Shown: one piece after another, positions 51,714-60,587 of the stretch
Layout of the letters: every line of letters begins with the position of its first letter
Position numbering within the stretch: position 1 is the first letter of the stretch
Source of the DNA: Bin5 sp965204525
GTDB lineage: Bacteria > Chloroflexota > Anaerolineae > Caldilineales > Caldilineaceae
Assembly: GCA_965204525.1 (NCBI GenBank)
Contig: OZ241994.1
Span: 1,426,001 to 1,490,000, forward strand
Length of the DNA stretch: 64,000 nucleotides
Reading direction: 5' to 3'
Position numbers and translations under genes: made by a program
Notes under the pieces: model-generated
The model's input: the letters and a program-made list of their open reading frames with translations, nothing else
Told to the model about the DNA's origin: nothing
Databases searched by the model: none

Positions 51714-51982
51714 AACCTAGAATGCCCAGTGTCCACACTTTGCTAGAAGTAGAGATGAGGTCCTTCCTTGCGGAAAACCCTTGTCTCTCAGATTCGGAGC
51801 TGAAACGGAAAGTGCTTGAGCTACGCAATCTTCCTATTGATCCAAAGGACCCTTATTGGAAAGAGATAAACAGGCGGCAATCCTATAGAGGAAAATACCG
51901 GCCACACGGCGAACATTTCAAGGAGCTTTTTAGAGAAGCTATCAAAGACATTCGAGAAGAAAAAAGGTGCCAACCCCTCTAA
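51710..51982 (+). CDS. Hypothetical small protein
   Basis: 90 residues, basic and helical: MKPRMPSVHTLLEVEMRSFL, LSDSELKRKVLELRNLPIDP, KDPYWKEINRRQSYRGKYRP, HGEHFKELFREAIKDIREEK. Strong ribosome site GAGGAGGA. No family recognised. Probably one transcript with the two preceding small ORFs. Confidence 0.5.
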   Translation: MKPRMPSVHTLLEVEMRSFLAENPCLSDSELKRKVLELRNLPIDPKDPYWKEINRRQSYRGKYRPHGEHFKELFREAIKDIREEKRCQPL

Positions 51983-52532
51983 CTATCGTTATAATTCCCT
52001 TAAATTTCGTAGATTGCATCCCGAAAGAAGCGCGGGCCGCACTTCGCGGCGTGTCGTGGATCTTGACGACACGTTTCAGCGGAAGGCCGCGGGCGCAGAT
52101 GGGCATTTGTCGTTGAACTTCTTCTTGGATTGTTTGGTCACTAGATTTCTCCTACCCGATGTAACACATTTCTATTATAACACGCCTGTGTTAGAGTGGT
52201 TCCGTATCTACACCCCATTCACCCAAAGCCTAGAGCAAACTCACCTGGATCATGAATACCAAATCCAATGACATTCACAACAGGCACTCCGAAGCCATTC
52301 AGTCACTCAGCATACTGTTCCAACAGGCCATTGACTAGCAGCTTTCTTGGCCCTTGCTACTCTTTCCTTGGGATTATTCTCCATGACCCAACCCCAACAC
52401 ACCCCGCAACGGCTCCTACTACCCGTTCCCAACGCTTGGCATCTTAACCCGCGAAATGATGCACTCCAAAACCCAAACCCTGACAACCTGTGAGGCAGAT
52501 TTCGCACATTGTGAAGACAAGGAGTGAGTATC
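51983..52532. other. Gene-poor stretch
   Basis: 550 bp without a supportable gene. The frame at 52014-52271 lacks a ribosome site and has no conserved pattern. AAGGAG at 52519 belongs to the next gene. Confidence 0.4.
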
Positions 52533-53039
52533 GTGCAAATGGAAGAAATCGTAGAATACACTGGCAGCCATGACGATGTGATTGCAAATGCCGAGCTAGA
52601 GGCCATTGCAGCTTGCGGTGGCTGTTCTGACTGGGTAGACCGAGACGATGGTTACGTATTTAATCGCGGGCGAAACGAGCTGAATTGGGTGGCGCGTAAC
52701 TGGTTTCGTGCAAAGATGGAAGAGGATGGGGTAAAAAGATTCAAAGGCAAAGAGACAAAATTCCTTTCTGAGCAAGGAAGGACCTTGGGTTGGATGAGTG
52801 TCAATCGGTATACCGCCGGTGCTAAATCCCGCGTCATGCGAGGGTTTAGGTTGACTCCGCATGGACAGCAAATGGTGAATCGCATCATTTCGTTTGTAAA
52901 ATGGGGCAAAGACCAAGATTCTGCGATAAAGGGTGGGATTTGGCATTTCTGGAGCAAAGAAACTTACCCGCTTATTCTGGATGAGTTCGAAAAGACTGGC
53001 GGGTTTGACCATGAGAACCTACAGACAAAGCAGGTCTAA
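52533..53039 (+). CDS. Hypothetical protein (winged-helix-like)
   Basis: About 168 residues from GTG 52533, placed 8 nt after AAGGAG. Content: an acidic start (QMEEIVEYTGSHDDVIANAE), a CGGCSDW turn, then helices and a basic middle (WFRAKMEEDGVKRFKGKETK, VNRYTAGAKSRVMRGFRLTP) with a C-terminal KWGKDQDSAIKGGIWHFWSK. No family recognised. Followed by a hairpin at 53074-53099. Confidence 0.5.
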   Translation: MQMEEIVEYTGSHDDVIANAELEAIAACGGCSDWVDRDDGYVFNRGRNELNWVARNWFRAKMEEDGVKRFKGKETKFLSEQGRTLGWMSVNRYTAGAKSRVMRGFRLTPHGQQMVNRIISFVKWGKDQDSAIKGGIWHFWSKETYPLILDEFEKTGGFDHENLQTKQV

Positions 53040-54375
53040 GTTCGTCCCGCTGTGCCCCCTCACCAGACAAAAGGACCGCCACCCCGTGGTGTGGCGGTCG
53101 ATTCTTGGAAATCCAAGACTTATATGGAATCAACCAGCAACAATAGATTGCTCACCCCGTCCCTCGCTTCACGTCACGAACCGTTTCTCTCTCTCCAACA
53201 TAACAAGAACCGCCACGACCTGTGACGCCCCACTACCGACCACCCAACCCCCCATGGCGTGAATTGGCGGCAACACGGGCGTCAGAGGGTCACTGTGAGG
53301 CGAGCAAAAATAGGGCGCGTCGCCACCAAACAACACAAGCCCCTCCACGATCCGTGGAAGGGCCTGTGTCTCAACATACAGTTCTACTCACGACCAGTTG
53401 AAGAATCCCGCCTCTCCACTTCAAATCCCCAATGCCCTCGCACAGCATAAACAACATCTCGTGATGAACCAGATTTTCTATCAGTTTGTTTTGAATCAGA
53501 TTTTGTGTTTCGCCAAACAGTGGTGATACATTTCAACAGAAACAGTGCGATCGGTTTTAGTGTTTCGACTTCTAACTTGCTGGACTCTTCCACAAAAACT
53601 CCCGGAAACATAGTCTGCACGGGTAAGTTCCGCAAAGCCCCGGAAACACGAAAGGCTCGCGCCCAGAGATGAACACTCAGCGCAAGCCCTTCTTGACACT
53701 TTCCCGAAAGTCGGGTATGCTTGTTTTAACACGTTGCCCACGTGTCAACAATCTAATAGTTCGTGTCGAATCGTGCTTGCGCAGAGTCTCACCTCTTAAG
53801 CACGATTCGCATTTTAGCACCATTTATCGTTTTGTCAATTTTCGCCTCCTTCAGCCCCGCCAAAACATCGCTCTCCCCAGCCAGTCTTTCCACAGCAAAA
53901 GCCAATACGTGCCGTGGCGGACCAATCCGCCAATCTGAAACCCGCCCCGTGACGCGGTAAAATCCCCATTACAGCCCGCCCACCAGTTTCCCAATCTGGC
54001 CCTAAGTCCCCCAAAAGGTGTAAACTGTTGGCAACATAGGAACAGGAAGGGTTGCAACCCTTTGAGGGCCGTTGTGCCAGTGTAGAATTACAAGACTAGC
54101 CATTATGGAAATCCACACTTCAACGATGTTCGGAGCATCTGGGCGAGCAATTGTGTCCGGTTCAGAAAACAGAACATAGCCGCCGGACCTGCCCTTGACC
54201 ATTCAATCTGGCCATCATCGGGTCTCGACATGAGCAACAGTCATGAACTCGATTCTATGCCACCCTGACGTATCACGCCCCAACACTTTCCCTGTTCTCA
54301 CGACCTCACGATGCACTCCTATGTGCTCCAAGAATTCATGTCGAGCCTAACCACCAGAGTGCAAAGAAACTCACA
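53040..54375. other. 1.3-kb region with hairpins and no clear plus-strand gene
   Basis: Hairpin GACCGCCAC/GTGGCGGTC at 53074-53099 (probable terminator of the preceding gene) and an imperfect CCCCTCCACG/CGTGGAAGGG hairpin at about 53340-53363. GC-rich words such as ACCGCCACGACC recur around 53205-53225. A GGGTTGCAACCC palindrome lies at 54049-54060. Only the minus-strand frame 53384-53635 is a candidate gene. Could hold a regulatory RNA; none could be identified by sequence. Confidence 0.4.
53384..53635 (-). CDS. Possible small protein (weak)
   Basis: 83 codons, gene-like composition (MRNLPVQTMFPGVFVEESSK, LEVETLKPIALFLLKCITTV), with a hairpin and TTGTGTTGTTT on the same strand just after the stop (about 53363-53325). 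No clear ribosome site at either ATG (53635 or the internal MFPG) and no family. Listed as a candidate only. Confidence 0.25.
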   Translation of the reverse strand: MRNLPVQTMFPGVFVEESSKLEVETLKPIALFLLKCITTVWRNTKSDSKQTDRKSGSSRDVVYAVRGHWGFEVERRDSSTGRE

Positions 54376-55116
54376 ATGAACCCGAACGGCACAAACATGC
54401 TCCTGATTAAGGTGACATCAAGACCCGATTATGCCGACCAGTTCCTACGAGGCGATCTGTATTGCAATCGGCTAGGCTGCTTTAGAACCCTAGAGGACGA
54501 CGATCAAAGAGGAGACAGTTTTGAGGCAAGTATGGTCTATCCACCCGGCTCCATACTGACCCTTGGACATACCGACATCTTAACCGCGGAAAAGGGTGTG
54601 TGGATCACCCCTCCAACGGATCTTGCCGAAAACATTAGGTTGCGACCAGAAGCTCCTAATCACCTTAGCCTTTTCTGTATGTATGCTGTCGATTTCAGCG
54701 ACTTCAGAAAAACACCAACCAGCGACTCAATCAGAACCGTTGAGTTGCCTGAAACACTATGGGAATTCGGCGATTACGCCGTTGTTGTCTTTGATGTCCC
54801 ATCGTTCATTCAGCGAGTAGAAGGGGCGGCACTAGCTCGCAACTATAGGCTTCACCTGGGTCGTGTTACCTATTATGATTCCATGCTCGGTTTACCAAAT
54901 CTGCCGCTAAATGAGTCATTGGCGTTTTTCAAGCGTAGCCGGTTTGCACACCAGAAAGAATTCCGGTTCGCTTTCAACACCTCTGTCTTGGGCAACAACG
55001 CCATCACGGTTAGCATCGGAAACATCAGCGACATCGCAATCCCCGCCAACAAAGACAACATACGCAAAAAACTTCTCATGGAAGTCACCACAGAACCCAC
55101 CCCCAGCACATATTAA
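54376..55116 (+). CDS. Hypothetical protein
   Basis: 246 residues: MLLIKVTSRPDYADQFLRGD, LYCNRLGCFRTLEDDDQRGD, SFEASMVYPP at the start, mixed alpha/beta body, HQKEFRFAFNTSVLG near 200. The phrase on R-x-x-Y-x-x-x-F-L-x-G-x-x-Y-x-N-x-L-x-x-F-R-x-L-E-D-D…RGD…E recalls a widespread uncharacterised family that reports a size or position threshold (DUF2971-like in style), but I cannot name it. No membrane segments. Stands alone upstream of the AAA/PIN pair. Confidence 0.6.
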   Translation: MNPNGTNMLLIKVTSRPDYADQFLRGDLYCNRLGCFRTLEDDDQRGDSFEASMVYPPGSILTLGHTDILTAEKGVWITPPTDLAENIRLRPEAPNHLSLFCMYAVDFSDFRKTPTSDSIRTVELPETLWEFGDYAVVVFDVPSFIQRVEGAALARNYRLHLGRVTYYDSMLGLPNLPLNESLAFFKRSRFAHQKEFRFAFNTSVLGNNAITVSIGNISDIAIPANKDNIRKKLLMEVTTEPTPSTY

Positions 55117-55357
55117 GCCCTGTCCCAAACCACACCGCTTAACTAGGCCCACGAATATACGACGAACTCCGCCGCATCCCGCTACGACAATTGACGCTCA
55201 ATCCGATTTAGTCGTTTTTGACAACTTGACATGATTGTGGTACTGTAATTCGATTTCTTAGATCTGCCGCAGCCTTTCGCGTAACAAGTCTTCCACACAC
55301 AACGACCAAACAGCAAAACCACTCCAATAGGCAAACTAAACAAAATATAAGCACACT

Positions 55358-56680
55358 ATGCTCTCCCACCTCAAACTTTCAAATTTTCGGCATTTTGACG
55401 ATGAGGTATCTGTCAGATTTAGGCCCATTACGGTCCTGATTGGTTTTAATAGTTCTGGCAAGTCAACAATCCTCAAATCCTTGTTGATGCTGAAGCAATC
55501 TGTGATGTCGTCTAGCGAAAACTTCCCTGTAGTAAATGGAGACTTGGTTAGACTAGGAAGTTTTTTTAGTCTCAAAAACACCGAATCGGAAAGACAAAGC
55601 CTTGCGATTGAGTTCTCTTTCCACCCATCACCCCTCGAATATATTGAATTCGCTCCAAGAGTTCAAGAGGGCGACATGGAAATTGATCAAGCAAGCCTGT
55701 TGGTGTCGGTGAAAGTAGAAATCCCTTACTCAGGCAGCACCCAAAACAGCCAAATAACCTATATGGCTGGCGAAAGAGCGGAACCGGCCAAGTACTTTGA
55801 TTTTGTCACCAATGTTAGAGATGATGAAATCTTTTATCTCAATGCCCTGAAATCCAGAGACAACGAAACATGGAAATCGTTGCGGGAATTTTCAAGCCGT
55901 ATTTCATCTGGAGAAGGCCCTGTCCCCGATGACTGGTTTGTAAGACTGACCGAAGAACTCATAGAAAATGAAATAGGGTCAGTGTTTCAAAGAGAATTGA
56001 ATTCCATAACCCACCTCCCGCCAATCAGGGGTGAACTTAGTAGGCTCGTGGACTTCTCTGCGACCACAAAGGATACCGCAGAACGAAGAAGGGAAGACAC
56101 GCTTGTTCAGCTAAGAAATATCGTGCACGGAAACTCCGAGCCATTCAAGTTTCTGTCCAAACACCTCCTTGACGTAACCGCGATAGAGTCGATAAAAATC
56201 AGAGACGAACCCTTGGAAAAAGGAGAAGTCATCGCCAAGAATAATGACACTGGGGCAGAGGTGCTAATTGCTGATTTTGGCTTTGGTGTCAGCCAATTCT
56301 TGCCAGTCTTGGTCGAGGGCACTACCTTACCATCCGGTTCCTACCTGATGGTTGAACAGCCCGAAGCACAGCTTCACCCCACCGCACAACTCCATCTCGG
56401 TTCTTTTTTTGCTGACCTATGGACCGAAAGAAAGGTAGGCTCTATCATAGAAACTCACAGCCAAAACATCCTGCTTAGATTACGCCGCTTGATTGCCAGA
56501 GGCGATTTGCCTCACGATGATGTTTCTGTAGCCTATTTTACGTTTGATGAACGGCGAGGAAACACCCCAGTTATAAGAAACCTTGATATCAATGAGAACG
56601 GATCTATGCAGGCAGGGCTACCAATAGAATTCTTTGCAGCTGATATCCAGGAAGGACTCCAACTTGGAGCAGGAGAATGA
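55358..56680 (+). CDS. AAA (ABC-type) ATPase with DUF3696
   Basis: 440 residues. LSNFRHFDDEVSVRF at the start, Walker A IGFNSSGKSTILKSLLML (29-37), FGVSQFLPVLVEGTTLPSGS (signature-like) near 300, Walker B YLMVEQPEAQLHPTAQL near 328 and ETHSQNILLRLRRLIARGDL near 365 (switch His), then a DUF3696-type end with IRNLDINENGSMQAGLPIEF. This is the OLD/RecF-like ATPase class used by two-gene defence systems. Stop overlaps the PIN gene start by 4 nt. TTGACA at 55226 may be part of its promoter. Confidence 0.85.
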   Translation: MLSHLKLSNFRHFDDEVSVRFRPITVLIGFNSSGKSTILKSLLMLKQSVMSSSENFPVVNGDLVRLGSFFSLKNTESERQSLAIEFSFHPSPLEYIEFAPRVQEGDMEIDQASLLVSVKVEIPYSGSTQNSQITYMAGERAEPAKYFDFVTNVRDDEIFYLNALKSRDNETWKSLREFSSRISSGEGPVPDDWFVRLTEELIENEIGSVFQRELNSITHLPPIRGELSRLVDFSATTKDTAERRREDTLVQLRNIVHGNSEPFKFLSKHLLDVTAIESIKIRDEPLEKGEVIAKNNDTGAEVLIADFGFGVSQFLPVLVEGTTLPSGSYLMVEQPEAQLHPTAQLHLGSFFADLWTERKVGSIIETHSQNILLRLRRLIARGDLPHDDVSVAYFTFDERRGNTPVIRNLDINENGSMQAGLPIEFFAADIQEGLQLGAGE

Positions 56681-57264
56681 ACGATTTACATACTTGGGAC
56701 GCTGTTGCCATCGACACAAACGTGTTCGAGCACATCTTTAACGATTGCGAGAATACGGACTTACACATCAATGACCTCCTAAAAAACCTTCAAAAAAATC
56801 AAACCAAACTCCTAGTAGACAGCAAGTCCAGAATTGTTAAAGAGTATAGAACTCGTATTGGCCGTCGGCTGAGCAACTCTGTATACTTAGATGAGGTGCA
56901 TATACTGCGCTACTGGCTTGCATCTCAAGCAACTCAAAAGGAAGTCGATGTTGATGAACCAAGCGACTTAATGAATGCCATCAAAGGTGTCATACATGAA
57001 CCCAAGTCTAACGTAGACCGAACCTTTGTCTACGTCGCTTTCAGTCAAGGGAAGAATTTAATTTCAAACGATGAAGAACATATAGTCATCGGCCCAGAAC
57101 CAGAATGGGGTCAGAGAGATAGAAGACTTAGGCTCAAGAAGTCCGTAAGGAACATCTGTAAACCAAGCCGACAAAGTGAAATCATGACCTCTATGGAAGC
57201 ACACGTAAGAGTGAAAACCGATCTTCAGAATCAGAAGAATTCCAACCCCTCTCCACATCAATAA
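56677..57264 (+). CDS. PIN-like nuclease partner of the AAA ATPase
   Basis: 195 residues. DAVAIDTNVFEHIFNDCENT gives the first PIN Asp (D13), KSRIVKEYRTRIGRRL the acidic/basic helix, and NVDRTFVYVAFSQGKNLISN followed by DEEHIV the later Asp pair. Longer than VapC and with a basic C-terminal tail (about 150-195). ATGA overlap with the ATPase gene means tight co-expression. By analogy with ATPase-gated effector pairs, the ATPase may hold or release this nuclease on infection. Confidence 0.7.
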   Translation: MNDLHTWDAVAIDTNVFEHIFNDCENTDLHINDLLKNLQKNQTKLLVDSKSRIVKEYRTRIGRRLSNSVYLDEVHILRYWLASQATQKEVDVDEPSDLMNAIKGVIHEPKSNVDRTFVYVAFSQGKNLISNDEEHIVIGPEPEWGQRDRRLRLKKSVRNICKPSRQSEIMTSMEAHVRVKTDLQNQKNSNPSPHQ

Positions 57265-57639
57265 GATAAACACACTCTTCCGCCTGCAAGACATCAGATC
57301 AGAGCACACTTCAGTTCATCCATTCTGGCCAAACCCCCTCCACACAATGCCCCCTTCACGCACAGCAGTACAGTCATCTCAAGGTAACCAAACCGAAGTC
57401 ACAGGTTCCCTAAAAGGCAGAGCAATGAAGGCTAGAGAGGGACTTTAGAACCAAATGCTGCTTTGCGATATAAGTCTCCATGTAAAGACCAAGACGCCTA
57501 CAGGCTCGGATTGAATCTGGACCTTTTTTTCATTGAGTGTTGTGGGGTATAATGTGGTTAGAGAGGTATTGAAATTGCTGCAAGACGAAAGCCGAAGAAC
57601 TCAGAGGAAGTCGAGAAAGAACTGCACCGCAAACGCCCC
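57265..57639. other. Gene-free gap
   Basis: No gene. It ends in GGGGTATAATGTGG (57544-57557), a consensus -10 box serving the next ORF, and a TAG-bounded frame upstream of 57640 with no standard start codon. Confidence 0.4.
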
Positions 57640-57828
57640 GTGGGTCGCCCTCCGCTTGAATTCCCCGAACCCATCCCTGACAAGCCAGAAAACGTTGCCC
57701 GCATTCTGATGAACAGCACTGCTACGAGAGAAGGCAATTGGCAGTACCTCAAGTACGCGCCTCCCACTGGCCCTTACAACGACGGACTTGAGCCTCCCGT
57801 CAAGTGGCTTGCTTACTTTGGTGTATAA
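57640..57828 (+). CDS. Small Pro-rich protein (family copy B)
   Basis: 62 residues from GTG 57640: MGRPPLEFPEPIPDKPENVA, RILMNSTATREGNWQYLKYA, PPTGPYNDGLEPPVKWLAYF. Same core as 51308-51496. The open frame extends about 23 codons upstream through a basic AT-hook-like part (RRKPKNSEEVEKELHRKRPV) but has no ATG/GTG/TTG start there; ATT after AGAGGT at about 57570 would be needed. The downstream TACTTTGGT…TATAATTCCC is shared with copy A. Function unknown. Confidence 0.55.
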   Translation: MGRPPLEFPEPIPDKPENVARILMNSTATREGNWQYLKYAPPTGPYNDGLEPPVKWLAYFGV

Positions 57829-57928
57829 TTCCCTTGTCATCTGATCCCACCAAGACACCACATAACCTACTATAACCCACGACGGTCCCGCCTAAACACA
57901 ACCCATTCCACGGAGAAACTCGCTCGTC

Positions 57929-59026
57929 ATGAACCACCTCGAATCTGACCGGACAGACATGGATGCAGGACCCGCCTCCCAATTGCTCAACATGGAACTG
58001 CCCGGCGGCTGGAAAGTAACGGAAAAAATCGATCCCGCTGAAACAAAAACTTACGAGACATTCTCCAAGCTCTATGTCGTAGAATCTCAAACTCAAGGCA
58101 AAGCATTCTTGAAAGCCATCGACTTCGAAAAAGAACTCAAGAGTGACTCCACAAGAAAGTATCTTCGCTCTGCAATTCGGAAATATGACCACGAACTAGA
58201 CCTCCTGAAAAAAAACACTGGAGCAAGTCGTGTCGTTCAACTAATCAGCCATGGCGAAAAACACACCAACCCCGACAACCGCTACGAGGTCGCCCATTAC
58301 TTAATCTTCGAACATGCGGACGGCAGTGTCGCAACTCTAGTAGCCGACCAAGCCGACCTCACCCTCGGAGACTACCTCCAGCTTTTGCACCAATCTGCCG
58401 TGGCGTTACAGCAACTCCATGATAGACAAATCGCCCATTTGGACATCAAACCATCCAATATCCTGCTCTTCAACCAGAGAGGTGCCAAACTAGCCGACCT
58501 GGGGAGATCTATTCAAAAAAACTGCCCCTCACCTTTTGATGACTATCTTGTCGTTGGTGACCTCAGATTTGCGCCACCAGAATTGATGTACTCGAAATTC
58601 CCTCCAGCATGGGACACTCATCGACTAGGATGTGACTTTTATTTGCTCGGTAGCATCCTATATTTCCTGATCGTGAGACAATCCATAACTCAGTCCTTGG
58701 GAAACAAACTCGAACTGCTTAACCCGTTCCTTCGCCCCCCAAACCCATTCATCTCTTACGATGAGGTCTACCCTTTCGTGGAGGATGTTTTTCCGGATGT
58801 CATTCAACACATAAGGACCCACCCTGCATCTGCCCATGTGCCAGAAATCGCCGATGTCGTGGCACAACTCTGCGACCCAGACCCAACACGCCGTGGCCTG
58901 CCAATCAATAGATACGCACACCAATATTCATTACAAAGATTCGTGTCCAAATTTGATCTCCTTCACAAAAGAAATAAATTCTCCCACCTTTCCCCCCAAC
59001 CCACCCACAGGGATCCATTGTCATGA
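57929..59026 (+). CDS. Serine/threonine protein kinase-like protein
   Basis: 365 residues, one Hanks-type kinase domain: AFLKAIDF with Lys62, catalytic loop IAHLDIKPSNILLF (HLD instead of HRD; Asp172, Lys174, Asn177), KLADLGRSIQ (DLG190-192, for DFG), and LRFAPPELMYSKFPPAWDTH (APE region), DFYLLGSILYFLI. No transmembrane segment and no sensor domain. The catalytic set is complete. First gene of a four-gene, overlapping operon (kinase, TPR, two unknowns). Kinases with dedicated partners occur in phage defence; partner phosphorylation is inferred. Confidence 0.8.
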   Translation: MNHLESDRTDMDAGPASQLLNMELPGGWKVTEKIDPAETKTYETFSKLYVVESQTQGKAFLKAIDFEKELKSDSTRKYLRSAIRKYDHELDLLKKNTGASRVVQLISHGEKHTNPDNRYEVAHYLIFEHADGSVATLVADQADLTLGDYLQLLHQSAVALQQLHDRQIAHLDIKPSNILLFNQRGAKLADLGRSIQKNCPSPFDDYLVVGDLRFAPPELMYSKFPPAWDTHRLGCDFYLLGSILYFLIVRQSITQSLGNKLELLNPFLRPPNPFISYDEVYPFVEDVFPDVIQHIRTHPASAHVPEIADVVAQLCDPDPTRRGLPINRYAHQYSLQRFVSKFDLLHKRNKFSHLSPQPTHRDPLS

Positions 59027-60546
59027 CCGGCTTTACACAAAACCAAAACCGCCACGTGATCCCCAGATGGCGAACTCTCGAAAAAACTGCCAAAATGGGA
59101 GAAATTGGACCCAGCACACTCACACCTGAACACACCGCCCCCCAAAACCACGACGCTATTGCCAAGACAAGAGCCACTTGGGAAAGATGCCCCACAATTT
59201 ACTCTGCCTCAGACTTCATCGGTGCTGCCATCTTCTACAATAACCCACATGAAGCCATCGATGCTATCGAATTCTTAAACCGCGAATCCGCGATCACTGA
59301 ACCACTAAGAGAAAGCATCGAACTCGCCCTTCCCGATTACTTCAATACGCCACCTCCAGCCCCGACACCTGCCTGCACAATTAGAGAAGAGGCTGAACTT
59401 CGCATCAGGGAACTCAGGGAGAAACTCCATATCGAACCCAAAAGACCTTTTACCCAGGTCGATCTCGCCCTAGCCCATACCATCCTGGGCCATAACGAAA
59501 AAGCAAAACAACACATCACAATTGCTCAACAACTAGCCCCGAATGACCGCCACGTGCTGCGCTCTGCTTCACGCTTCTGGCTGCATGATAAAGACTACGA
59601 CCAAGCCCATGAAATTCTCACCCAATCCGACAGAACACGCCACGACCCGTGGCTCATGGCGGCCGAAGTCGCCATCGGAAATTTCATCGATAAAAAACCG
59701 GTTTTTGTCAAAGAGGCCCAAAACCTTATCGCCGATGATTCCCTACGAAAATCCCACATCAGCGAACTCGCTTCGGCTGTCGCGACCATAGACTGGAATC
59801 ACGGCGCAATCTCCAAAGCAAAAAAATTGTTCAACCAATCCCTGGAAGAACCAACCGAAAACAGCCTCGCCCAAGCTGTCTGGATGTCATCTCAAGATAA
59901 TTTCTTTAACCCAAACACGAATATCCAAGTCTTTACAAACGCACATGAAGCGAAAGCGCATCACCACTACATAAACAAGAACTGGAAACAAGCTGTAGAA
60001 CAATGCGACCAATGGCAGAAAGACCAACCGTTTTCGCCCGCACCCGGCATCGATGGCTCATTCATTTCCATCTTGGCCTTTAAGGATTACAGCCTAGCAA
60101 AACAATTCGCAGAAAACGGACTCATCGCTAACCCTGATGATTTCCTGCTGCTCAATAACCTGGCGGTCGCACTCATCAACCTCAATGAATTCGATGAGGC
60201 GCAAACACGTCTATCCCAAATCAACCCAACCACTACGGCTCACCACGACCTCGCATCCCTTTCCAAGACCATCACCACCGGACTGCTGCAATACCGAACC
60301 GGAAATGTCGAGCAGGGACGGCAGTCGTACCTGTCCGCCCGATCCCTTGCAGAAGAGCCAGCTTTTCACCAGACTGACCTCCTGGCACGCGCCACCGCCA
60401 CCCACGCCATCGAAGAATTCCCCCACCAAACAGACAACTACAGCCAACTCTTAAACGATGCATTTGAACTCCTAAAAGGACACAACACCCCAGCATGTGA
60501 CATCCTGCAACAACAGTTGCTAGACCTCACAGACCCCTCAGACTAG
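59023..60546 (+). CDS. TPR-like helical repeat protein partner of the kinase
   Basis: 507 residues, mostly helix pairs of TPR type: PFTQVDLALAHTILGHNEKA, YDQAHEILTQSDRTRHDPWL, SLAKQFAENGLIANPDDFLL, LNNLAVALINLNEFDEAQTR. About 60 polar N-terminal residues, no signal peptide. ATGA overlap with the kinase stop. Likely a scaffold or target for the kinase. AT-rich codon use (AAA, AAC, CAC-rich) like its neighbours, unlike the core genes. Confidence 0.75.
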   Translation: MTGFTQNQNRHVIPRWRTLEKTAKMGEIGPSTLTPEHTAPQNHDAIAKTRATWERCPTIYSASDFIGAAIFYNNPHEAIDAIEFLNRESAITEPLRESIELALPDYFNTPPPAPTPACTIREEAELRIRELREKLHIEPKRPFTQVDLALAHTILGHNEKAKQHITIAQQLAPNDRHVLRSASRFWLHDKDYDQAHEILTQSDRTRHDPWLMAAEVAIGNFIDKKPVFVKEAQNLIADDSLRKSHISELASAVATIDWNHGAISKAKKLFNQSLEEPTENSLAQAVWMSSQDNFFNPNTNIQVFTNAHEAKAHHHYINKNWKQAVEQCDQWQKDQPFSPAPGIDGSFISILAFKDYSLAKQFAENGLIANPDDFLLLNNLAVALINLNEFDEAQTRLSQINPTTTAHHDLASLSKTITTGLLQYRTGNVEQGRQSYLSARSLAEEPAFHQTDLLARATATHAIEEFPHQTDNYSQLLNDAFELLKGHNTPACDILQQQLLDLTDPSD

Positions 60547-60587
60547 AAGACTGCAACCCCACTATCTTTGACATCACATCCCCCAAC

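Noticed and set aside
52014..52271. 85-codon plus-strand ORF
   Set aside because: No ribosome site, odd composition, no pattern; treated as non-coding.
53669..53960. Two overlapping plus ORFs
   Set aside because: Neither has a ribosome site or a plausible protein-like composition.
55226..55260. sigma70 promoter for the AAA/PIN pair
   Set aside because: TTGACA is good, but no acceptable -10 box at 16-18 bases; not called.
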